Assembly (NCBI GenBank): GCA_036554605.1
Contig: DATBMY010000180.1
Span: 1-9,679 of the forward strand
Length of the DNA: 9,679 nucleotides
Direction: 5' to 3'
Source of the DNA: DATBMY01 sp036554605
GTDB lineage: Bacteria > Acidobacteriota > Blastocatellia > UBA7656
The notes beneath the pieces are model-generated. The model did not search any database. It was not told the origin of the DNA and saw only the letters and a program-made list of their open reading frames with translations. Made by a program: the position numbers and the translations under genes. Every line of letters begins with the position of its first letter. Positions within the stretch are counted from its first letter, which is position 1. Below are positions 1 through 5,705 of the stretch, piece after piece.

Positions 1-825
1 GACCTTGCCGCCATCGCCGAACGAAGTATCCAGGCTGCCGTCCGAGTTGTAGCGAACAAGCACAATTTGGTCGGGTTGCTTGTTGGTGGTTTCGCGCGAG
101 TAACCGGCCGCCACAATGCGGCCATCGGGTGCTACGGCCACACACCTCGCCGCTTCATCTCTGAGTAGATCTGTTCTGACTACGCCGCCATTTCCGAATG
201 AAGGGTCGAGGCTGCCATCGCTAAAAAGGCGGGCAAGCGCAAAGTCACCGCTCAAGCCCCCCGCCAATAAGATGCAGCCGTCGCTCTGTAGCGTCATTGC
301 AGCCCCCGAGAATTGGATATTCACCTCGCCTCCGGACCCGAATGAGAGGTCAGGAGTCCCGTCAGGGTTATATCGGACCAGTTTCTGGAGCCCCGCCACT
401 ACTATCCGCCCGTCCGACTGAACGGCCATCTCGTCCGGGAGCAGAGAGCGATTGTTGACCTTGCCCCCATCTCCGAACGAGGTGTCCAGGCTCCCATCCG
501 GTTTGTAGCAGGCCATGGCGAATTGTTCTAGGCTCATTATTCTCCCGCCGACCACCACGATGCGACCATCGGGCAAAATCCCAACCGCAACTGCCTGCTC
601 TAAGAAACCACCCATATCGGTGATGACCTTGCCGCCGGAGCCGAATGAGAGATCGAGACTCCCATCCGGGTTATACCGAGCCAGCGCGAAATCCGAGCTA
701 GCACTCATTCCTGCGGCGACGAGCTTTCCATCACTCTGGACTGCAAGCGCGTTAGCGCACTCGTAGTACATGCCCTTTCCCGGGGCAAAATCGGTGAGTA
801 CTATCCCGCCATTTCCGAAGTCTTG
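1..825 (-). repeat. Tandem coding repeats encoding delta-60 blades
   Basis: The conserved stretch 'ccgaa(t/c)ga', part of the SFGxGG codons, recurs on the plus strand at about 17, 194, 338, 473, 641 and 815. Intervals are 177, 144, 135, 168 and 174 bp, all multiples of three, so the reading frame is kept. The copies are diverged but still similar at the DNA level (gaggctgccatc / caggctcccatc), consistent with growth by internal duplication. They are part of the gene, not a mobile or CRISPR-type repeat. Confidence 0.8.
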
Positions 826-960
826 ATCGAGGTCGCCCGGCGAAGCATCCGCCCTGGCGCGATAATTCCAGCAGAGCAACAGGGCGATCATCGCCATTGC
901 TATAAATGCGCGCGCCGTCCCTGCCGCACGCCTAAATGTTGGTGCTCTTGTCTGTTTCAT
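1..960 (-). CDS. Secreted delta-60 repeat (DUF5122) beta-propeller-like protein, C-terminus cut by window edge
   Basis: The reverse strand is open without a stop from the ATG at 960 to the window edge, giving 320 visible residues. Residues 1-38 form a signal peptide: a basic start (MKQTRAP), a hydrophobic core near 18-30 and an ARADA cleavage region. From residue 43 come a half repeat and then five repeats of 45-59 residues. Each has the pattern 'AVQSDGKLVAAG', then 'FALARYNPDGSLD', then 'SFGxGGKV', which is the delta-60 repeat (DUF5122) signature; these are thought to form beta-propeller blades. The start is well supported by a strong AAGGAGGAG Shine-Dalgarno sequence 5 nt upstream. The product should be exported to the periplasm or cell surface. 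I see no enzymatic motif, so the role is unknown and may be structural or binding. It is transcribed divergently from the regulator gene at 1083. Further repeats or a C-terminal sorting domain may lie beyond position 1. Confidence 0.92.
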   Translation of the reverse strand, partial: MKQTRAPTFRRAAGTARAFIAMAMIALLLCWNYRARADASPGDLDQDFGNGGIVLTDFAPGKGMYYECANALAVQSDGKLVAAGMSASSDFALARYNPDGSLDLSFGSGGKVITDMGGFLEQAVAVGILPDGRIVVVGGRIMSLEQFAMACYKPDGSLDTSFGDGGKVNNRSLLPDEMAVQSDGRIVVAGLQKLVRYNPDGTPDLSFGSGGEVNIQFSGAAMTLQSDGCILLAGGLSGDFALARLFSDGSLDPSFGNGGVVRTDLLRDEAARCVAVAPDGRIVAAGYSRETTNKQPDQIVLVRYNSDGSLDTSFGDGGKV

Positions 961-965
961 GATTG

Positions 966-974
966 CTCCTCCTT
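966..974 (-). promoter_or_regulatory. Strong ribosome binding site of the delta-60 repeat gene
   Basis: The reverse strand reads AAGGAGGAG, then CAATC, then ATG. This is a near-ideal Shine-Dalgarno sequence with 5 nt spacing, and it fixes the start at 960. It is the strongest such site in the window. Confidence 0.85.
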
Positions 975-1002
975 CACTTCTTACCGTTTTTTGATTGAGG
1001 GC

Positions 1003-1031
1003 TTCACTAATCCCCCGGAGGGCAATATAAT
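1003..1031 (+). promoter_or_regulatory. Candidate sigma-70 type promoter for the winged-helix/TPR regulator
   Basis: TTCACT at 1003-1008 matches the -35 consensus at 4 of 6 positions. Exactly 17 nt later, TATAAT at 1026-1031 is a perfect -10 box. Transcription would start near 1038, leaving a leader of about 45 nt before the ATG at 1083. It overlaps the candidate promoter for the opposite gene. This is called by eye only. Confidence 0.5.
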
Positions 1032-1052
1032 CCGGCTGGTCCGGGCTGTAAT
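1024..1052 (-). promoter_or_regulatory. Candidate promoter for the delta-60 repeat gene, overlapping the divergent one
   Basis: On the reverse strand ATTACA (1047-1052) matches the -35 consensus at 4 of 6 positions. It is followed after 17 nt by TATATT (1024-1029), which matches the -10 consensus at 5 of 6. The two -10 boxes of the divergent pair occupy almost the same bases (1024-1031), so polymerase binding in one direction would exclude the other. A CTTCACT word occurs at 972-978 and again at 1002-1008. A related inverted word (ATGAAGGA) sits at 1051-1058. These could be operator half-sites, but that is a guess. Confidence 0.4.
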
Positions 1053-1082
1053 GAAGGAAATTTGAAGAAGTTGTGATGTTTT

Positions 1083-2852
1083 ATGAACCGCTTGGAGTCA
1101 GCGAGCGAAGGCCGTCCAGCCGCCTATGTTTTCGACGACGTGCGTGTCGAGCGTCACAATGTTCGTGTGCTCAAGGGAGGCCAGCCTCGGACGATAGAGC
1201 CGCGAGCCTTCGACGTGTTGATCTTCCTGATCGAGCATCGGGGGCGTGTGGTTGAAAAACAGGAGCTGTTCGAGCAGGTCTGGAAGCAATCGTTCGTCAC
1301 CGACAGCGCGCTGGCGCAGGAGATCAAAAACATCCGACAGGTGATCGGCGACAACGCCCACTCCCCGCGTTATATCGAGACGGTTCCCAAACACGGCTAT
1401 CGCTTCATTGCCGAGGTCACGGTGGTCGCCCCGGCTCCCGAGATAGCGCGCGGCATCAAAGATACGGCTCCCAGGTCAGCCATCGCCGTGCTGCCTTTTG
1501 TCAACCTTACAGGCGACTCTGAAAACGACTACTTCTGCGACGGCCTCTCCGAAGAACTCATCAGCCGCCTGGCGAAGCTCAAAGAGTTGCGGGTGGTGGC
1601 GCAGACCTCATCGTTCTCCTTCAAAGGGCGAGAGCCGGACGTGCGCGAGATCGGCCGCAAGCTGAAGGCAGGAACGATACTTGAGGGCAGCGTGCGCAAA
1701 ATTGGGGACCGCCTGCGCATCTCGGCCCAGCTTATCAATGCCGCGGACGGTTATCACATGTGGGCCGAAGCGTATGACCGCCGTTGGGACGATCCGTTTT
1801 CCATTCAGGATGAGATATCGCTAGCCATCGTCGACAAACTCAAGGTCGAGTTATTTCCCGGTGACAGAACAGCGCTGGTGAAGCGCTACACGGAGAATCT
1901 CAAGGCTTATCACCTCTATTTGAAAGGGCGCTACTTCTGGAATAAGCGCTCTGAGCCCGGGGTAATGCAGAAGGCGATAGACTATTTCCAGCAAGCGATC
2001 TGTGTGGACCCGCGCTATGCCCTGGCCTATGCGGGATTGGCCGATACATACAGTATCCTGGGGGTCTCTGCATTCAGGGCTCCGAGGGAGGTCTTCCCGC
2101 TTGCGAAAGCCATGGTGGAGAAGGCATTCGAGATCGATAGCGAGCTTGCCGAGGCTCACACTTCACTTGGAATAATCCACCTGGCCAACGACTATGACTG
2201 CGCGGCGGCCGAGCGCGAATTAAAGCGGGCCCTTGAGCTCAACTCCGGCTACGTCCTTGCTCACCAATGGTATTCCTATGTCTTGACAGTTATGGGGCGA
2301 ATGGACGAGGCCCTCGCCCGGATCGGTCAGGCCATGGAGCTCGACCCCATCTCGCCCACGGTAAACGCGGCGGCAGGGCGAGCGCTCTGTTATGCCCGCC
2401 AGTATGAGGCGTCGGTCGAGCAACTCCAAAAGACTATCGAGCTGGATTCTCACCTCGGACTGGCACACTTCTATCTTGGTCAGACCTACACCCTGCAAGG
2501 AAAGTACAAAGAGGCGCTTGCCGTCTTTCAAAAGGCGCTGGAAATATCGGGAGAATTCCCCTGGGCTACTTCTTATATTGGACATGTCTATGGCCTATCT
2601 GGTGAGCGGGACAAAGCCCGCGAGATCATTCATGAATGGCAACAGCAAAGAAAGATGCTGCCGGTGCCTACGGCCGTTATATATTTAGGACTTGGCGAAG
2701 ACGATAAGGTCTTTGAATATCTGGATAGGGGATACGAAGAACGTGATTTCCTGATGCCGTGGATCAACGCGATGCCCGATTTTGACCGGCTGCGCCCGGA
2801 CCCGCGTTTTCAGGATCTGATGCGACGCATTGGCCTTGCTTTTGACGGTTAG
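1083..2852 (+). CDS. Winged-helix (OmpR/CadC-type) regulator with TolB-like domain and TPR repeats
   Basis: This 589-residue protein has three parts. Residues about 14-112 are a Trans_reg_C winged helix of the OmpR/CadC type: core near 'IEPRAFDVLIFLIEHRG', recognition region 'SALAQEIKNIRQVIGD', wing 'RYIETVPKHGYRF'. Residues about 131-257 are a TolB-N/FlgO-like domain ('IAVLPFVNLTGD', 'YFCDGLSEELI', 'LEGSVRK', 'DGYHMWAEAYDR', 'IQDEIS') as found in many adenylate-cyclase-like and TPR regulators. Residues about 273-550 are tetratricopeptide repeats, with consensus such as 'GKYKEALAVFQKALEI'. The tail 'DPRFQDLMRRIGL' is typical of the family. Unlike CadC it has no hydrophobic segment between DNA-binding and sensor parts, so it is predicted to be cytoplasmic. 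An in-frame TGA at 1074 makes ATG 1083 the first usable start; the Shine-Dalgarno is poor. It is divergent from the delta-60 gene, which makes control of that gene or itself plausible but unproven. Confidence 0.9.
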   Translation: MNRLESASEGRPAAYVFDDVRVERHNVRVLKGGQPRTIEPRAFDVLIFLIEHRGRVVEKQELFEQVWKQSFVTDSALAQEIKNIRQVIGDNAHSPRYIETVPKHGYRFIAEVTVVAPAPEIARGIKDTAPRSAIAVLPFVNLTGDSENDYFCDGLSEELISRLAKLKELRVVAQTSSFSFKGREPDVREIGRKLKAGTILEGSVRKIGDRLRISAQLINAADGYHMWAEAYDRRWDDPFSIQDEISLAIVDKLKVELFPGDRTALVKRYTENLKAYHLYLKGRYFWNKRSEPGVMQKAIDYFQQAICVDPRYALAYAGLADTYSILGVSAFRAPREVFPLAKAMVEKAFEIDSELAEAHTSLGIIHLANDYDCAAAERELKRALELNSGYVLAHQWYSYVLTVMGRMDEALARIGQAMELDPISPTVNAAAGRALCYARQYEASVEQLQKTIELDSHLGLAHFYLGQTYTLQGKYKEALAVFQKALEISGEFPWATSYIGHVYGLSGERDKAREIIHEWQQQRKMLPVPTAVIYLGLGEDDKVFEYLDRGYEERDFLMPWINAMPDFDRLRPDPRFQDLMRRIGLAFDG

Positions 2853-2853
2853 T

Positions 2854-4143
2854 CTAGGCCGGCAGCCCCGCGCGCAACAGCTTCTCTATCGCGTCGGCGA
2901 AAGTGTCTACTTCGTTGAGCGTGGTATATACGTTCGGCGTCACTCGTATGCCTTTGAATTCTTCGTGGTCAATCGCCGTGACGATTATACGGTGGCGGTC
3001 CCACAAGAATGACGCGAGCTTACCCGGATCGATCCCCTCGAAGCTGACGAGCGCAAGCCCGCACGATTGCCCGGCGTCGTAAGGCGTAAGCACTCGCACT
3101 CCCTTTTGACCGTCGAGGCGGCGCGCCCACCGCTCTTTCAAATAGCGAAGCCGCGCCGCCTTTCGCTCCGCGCCTATCCCCTGATGAAAGGTGAGCGCCT
3201 CGGCTATGGCGTTGTGATTCGCGGCCGGGTGAGTCCCGATCTCTTCGAACTTCCGTATATCTTCATCCTGAGTCTTGTCGGCCGCCATCAGCGGCCACAG
3301 CCCCTTGATCTTCGACTTTCGCACATACAAGAAACCCGTGCCGTGCGGCGCGAGCAGCCACTTGTGAAGGCTCGTGCCGTAATAATCGCAATCGAGGTCC
3401 GCGTGCTTGAAAGGGAAGTGCGCGAAGGCATGCGCGCCGTCGACGATGACTTCGATGCCGCGCTCGCGCCCCATGCGGCATATCTGCTTTACCGGAAATA
3501 TCTGCCCCGTAAGGTTAGTGATGTGGCCGAAATGTATCACGCGGGTGCGCGGCGTTATCGCGCGCTCGAACATCTGGAAAAGATGATCCATGGACGGAGG
3601 CGGCACTGGAAACGAAATGTATTTTATCTTTATCCCTTCGCGCCGCTCGCGCTGACGCCACGAGGTAAGCATGCGCGGATAGTCCTGGTTCGTCGTCAGC
3701 ACCTCATCGCCCGCCTTGAGGTCGAGCCCGAATATGCATATCTCAAGCGCCTCGCTGGCGTTTCTGGTTATCGCCATCTCTTCCGGGTCGCAGCCGAACT
3801 CCGCGGCCAGCCCCCGTCGCACGCTTTCGACCTGCGGCTCCAGCACCCGCCACATCGTGTGGACCGGCGCTTCGTTGGAATACTCAAGGTAGCGGCGCAG
3901 CGCATCCTGCACAACTCTGGGCGACGGGCTCACGCCCCCGTTGTTGAGGTTTATCAGCGTGCGGTCTACGGTGAAGGCGTGCTGTATCTCGCGCCAGAAG
4001 TTTTCATCCGTAGCGAGGCTTTCAGCGCTCGCCGTAAGCCCGCGCGTCGCGGCGAGCACGCGCTCAATGCTACTTTCGTTTAGTGAAGCCGTGACCGCGG
4101 CCACGCCCCCGATTGATCTGATGAAGCTTCGTCGCGTGAGCAT
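2854..4143 (-). CDS. Class V aminotransferase-fold PLP enzyme with Tat signal (isopenicillin N epimerase / cysteine desulfurase-like)
   Basis: The product is 429 residues. Its N-terminus has a twin-arginine motif, TRRSFIRS at residues 3-10, followed by a short hydrophobic stretch (IGGVAAVTASL), so it is probably exported folded with its cofactor. The rest is a fold-type I PLP enzyme: 'LNNGG' near 66-70, 'TRNASEAL' at 126-133 for phosphate binding, 'VIVDGAHAF' at 232-240 with D235 expected to contact the pyridine nitrogen, and 'SLHKW' at 258-262 with K261 as the likely Schiff-base lysine. Related proteins are annotated as isopenicillin N epimerase or selenocysteine lyase/cysteine desulfurase; the true substrate cannot be read from the sequence. 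A GAGG ribosome site lies 9 nt before the ATG. The gene follows cofE on the same strand and its stop is 1 nt from the convergent regulator's stop. A role in F420 metabolism is not implied by the family. Confidence 0.9.
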   Translation of the reverse strand: MLTRRSFIRSIGGVAAVTASLNESSIERVLAATRGLTASAESLATDENFWREIQHAFTVDRTLINLNNGGVSPSPRVVQDALRRYLEYSNEAPVHTMWRVLEPQVESVRRGLAAEFGCDPEEMAITRNASEALEICIFGLDLKAGDEVLTTNQDYPRMLTSWRQRERREGIKIKYISFPVPPPSMDHLFQMFERAITPRTRVIHFGHITNLTGQIFPVKQICRMGRERGIEVIVDGAHAFAHFPFKHADLDCDYYGTSLHKWLLAPHGTGFLYVRKSKIKGLWPLMAADKTQDEDIRKFEEIGTHPAANHNAIAEALTFHQGIGAERKAARLRYLKERWARRLDGQKGVRVLTPYDAGQSCGLALVSFEGIDPGKLASFLWDRHRIIVTAIDHEEFKGIRVTPNVYTTLNEVDTFADAIEKLLRAGLPA

Positions 4144-4203
4144 ATATTTTTACCTCGCCTGCGCGGTGAGAATATCGTTGTCGGCTGCCGCAAAGTTTGC
4201 GCG

Positions 4204-4212
4204 ATTCTATCA
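4204..4212 (-). promoter_or_regulatory. Candidate extended -10 element ahead of the Tat-signal PLP enzyme
   Basis: Within the 81-nt gap after cofE the reverse strand reads TGATAGAAT. This is a TGn extension directly before a -10 hexamer that matches TATAAT at 5 of 6 positions. No good -35 box lies 16-18 nt upstream, which is tolerated for extended -10 promoters. If real, the aminotransferase can be transcribed independently of the F420 genes, with a leader of about 55 nt. Confidence 0.3.
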
Positions 4213-4224
4213 CAGGCTGGCGAA

Positions 4225-4977
4225 TTAACGGAACAGGTCGTTTTCGGGCGGCCGGACAAGCGCGCGGCTCGATGCCGCGCGCGCGTCGTAGTCGAAGCCT
4301 CGGATGATCGCCACCGGCACCCCGGCCGTCTTTTGCATGACAAGCTCGGCCGCCGCCGCAAGCTCGTCGGCGACGGCGATGATCGTCACCCGGAGCGGGC
4401 GACCGTGCGAGTCGATCTGTCCTCGATAATCGACCAGCGGCGCAATTCCTGCCAGCCCTATCGCGACATTGGTTATTCCCTCGCGCCACGGGCGGCCGAA
4501 TGTGTCCGAGATTATGACCGCTACCCGCGCGCAGGTATCTCGCTCGATCCTCTCTTTTATTTGCCGGGCCGAGCGGTCGGGGTCTTCCGGCAGCAGCGTG
4601 ACTACGTCCTCGGCCACATTCGAAGCGTCGACGCCGGCGTTGGCGCAGATAAAGCCATGCCGGGTCTCGGCAATGATAATGCCGCGTTCCATGCGCACTA
4701 TGCGGCGCGATTCTCCGAGCACAACTTCGACCATGCGCGGATCTTTGTCGTAGCGGCGCGCCCACTCGCGCGCCACTTCTGAAGGCGTAATGGTCTCAAG
4801 CCGGACCGCTCGCCCTTCGGCCTTCGACACGACCTTCTGCGCGATGACGATGATGTCCTTGTCTAATATCTTCAGGCCGCAATGGCGCGCGCCCTCAAGG
4901 ATGAGCTGGCCGAGATCGTCGCCGGCCTCAACCTCGCCAATCCCCGCCAGACCTATTATTTGAATCTCAGGAAACAT
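4225..4977 (-). CDS. cofE: Coenzyme F420-0:L-glutamate ligase, single-domain CofE
   Basis: CofE adds glutamates to F420-0 in a GTP-dependent reaction, building the polyglutamate tail of coenzyme F420 in the cytoplasm. Counting from the ATG at 4977 (250 residues), family motifs run in order: 'IAQKVVSKAEGR' at 45-56, 'HGFICANAGVDASN' at 107-120, 'ISDTFGRPWREG' at 156-167 then 'VAIGLAG', 'DSHGRPL' at 189-195, and 'AVADELAAAAEL' at 201-212. The length fits stand-alone archaeal-type CofE. Actinobacterial FbiB carries an extra C-terminal FMN reductase domain of about 200 residues that is absent here. A TTG three codons upstream (4986) would give 253 residues. I prefer the ATG because the family usually begins close to this point, although GGAGG lies only 2 nt before it. 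The gene overlaps the end of cofC by 11 nt, so the two are almost certainly cotranscribed. Confidence 0.95.
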   Translation of the reverse strand: MFPEIQIIGLAGIGEVEAGDDLGQLILEGARHCGLKILDKDIIVIAQKVVSKAEGRAVRLETITPSEVAREWARRYDKDPRMVEVVLGESRRIVRMERGIIIAETRHGFICANAGVDASNVAEDVVTLLPEDPDRSARQIKERIERDTCARVAVIISDTFGRPWREGITNVAIGLAGIAPLVDYRGQIDSHGRPLRVTIIAVADELAAAAELVMQKTAGVPVAIIRGFDYDARAASSRALVRPPENDLFR

Positions 4978-5629
4978 AGCCTCCAATGCGCGCTTCGATA
5001 TTCATCCCCGCGAGCACTTCGTAAGTATGCGTGTGACGCCCGAGCCGCCGGAGCGCTTCTATATCGGCAGGCTCGTCTATATCGAGCGCGATGCGCGCGT
5101 TTCTAACTATCCGGCAATGAATTCCGGCGCGCGCGGCTTCCTCTTTGTGCAGCGCGAGCGAGTTCGGCCCGAAGCGCGACGGGAAGAGAGCGGGCGGCGT
5201 GCGGATTATCGCGTTCGTGCCCGTCCCTTCGCGCGAAGGGACAAGCAGCGCGGCCGGCGCTCGCAGCTCTATAGATAAAAGCTCGTCAATATCCCGGCCG
5301 CGCACGAGCGGCAGATCGGCGGGCAATCTCATAACGGTCGAGTAGCCTTCCTCGGCAAGCGCGCGCGAAGCCCTATCGACGGAATCGCTCTCGGAAATCT
5401 GCGACTCTTCGATTATCACGCCCAAGCCCAGAGCGCGCGCCCGCTCGATGGCCGGATTGAAGCTCGTCACTATAAAAACGCGATCCGGCGCGGCTGCATC
5501 GAGGACCGCCCGCGTAACATCTTCGAACATCGCCCAGACCAGGCGGTGCCGCTCGTCGGCCGAAAGCACCTCTGCAAGTCGCGTCTTTGCGCGCGCGCTA
5601 TCTTTAATTGGAACTAATAGAGCTTTCAT
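4967..5629 (-). CDS. cofC: 2-phospho-L-lactate (or PEP / 3-phosphoglycerate) guanylyltransferase CofC/FbiD
   Basis: CofC activates a three-carbon phosphoacid with GTP to give the guanylyl donor used by CofD. The 220-residue product has the nucleotidyltransferase-fold signatures of the family: 'VPIKDSARAKTRL' at 6-18 (nucleotide-binding loop), 'RLPADLPL' at 101-108 with the metal-site aspartate, 'VPSREGTGTNAI' at 130-141, and 'DIDEPADI' at 183-190. Substrate choice differs across the family: 2-phospholactate in archaea, phosphoenolpyruvate in mycobacteria, 3-phosphoglycerate in Paraburkholderia. I cannot assign it by eye. The ATG at 5629 gives a family-typical N-terminus, but no Shine-Dalgarno precedes it. 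The gene starts 56 nt after cofD and overlaps cofE at its 3' end. The last 20 or so residues (HTHTYEVLAGMNIEARIGG) look like a lineage-specific tail. Confidence 0.94.
   Translation of the reverse strand: MKALLVPIKDSARAKTRLAEVLSADERHRLVWAMFEDVTRAVLDAAAPDRVFIVTSFNPAIERARALGLGVIIEESQISESDSVDRASRALAEEGYSTVMRLPADLPLVRGRDIDELLSIELRAPAALLVPSREGTGTNAIIRTPPALFPSRFGPNSLALHKEEAARAGIHCRIVRNARIALDIDEPADIEALRRLGRHTHTYEVLAGMNIEARIGGYVS
5223..5242. repeat. Perfect 20-bp palindrome inside cofC
   Basis: GTCCCTTCGCGCGAAGGGAC equals its own reverse complement. In RNA it would form an 8-bp stem with a GCGC tetraloop. It encodes VPSREGT (residues 130-136), part of the conserved GTGTNA-containing motif of CofC, so codon choice in a conserved region may explain it. 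Confidence 0.7.
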
Positions 5630-5676
5630 GAGTAATTATGAGATAGCAGCAAGGAATAAGTAGTTCTCACGGGTCC

Positions 5677-5705
5677 GGAGTTTTTTTACTCCTCGCTCCT
5701 TACTC
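5677..5705 (-). repeat. Heptamer array (3 units) and small hairpin across the cofD stop codon
   Basis: On the reverse strand three 7-mers follow one another: GAGTAAG, GAGCGAG, GAGTAAA (5685-5705). They encode the last residues of CofD and its TAA stop. Overlapping them, GGAGT-AAAAAA-ACTCC (5677-5692) could form a 5-bp hairpin with a six-A loop. There is no U-run after it, so I do not call it a terminator. Confidence 0.55.

Noticed and set aside
116..766. Plus-strand open frames opposite the delta-60 gene with a repeated 'PNERSRLPSG' pattern
   Set aside because: The repetition only mirrors the antisense of the delta-60 codons; the minus frame has a signal peptide, strong ribosome site and known repeat signature.
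3067..4083. 338-residue open frame on the plus strand opposite the PLP enzyme
   Set aside because: The opposite strand encodes a complete PLP enzyme with recognisable motifs. This frame is Arg/Leu-rich with no family pattern, a known by-product of GC-rich codon bias.
4070..4765. 231-residue frame on the minus strand overlapping cofE and the intergenic gap
   Set aside because: It reads cofE codons out of frame, giving His/Arg/Gly-rich sequence; cofE itself matches its family throughout.
4978..4986. TTG start giving a 3-residue longer CofE
   Set aside because: It has no ribosome site of its own. The ATG at 4977 has GGAGG nearby and gives a family-like N-terminus, though the close spacing leaves some doubt.
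5677..5692. Poly-T run and small hairpin after cofD as an intrinsic terminator
   Set aside because: For the minus-strand transcript the run is A, not U, and sits in the loop; the stem is only 5 bp.
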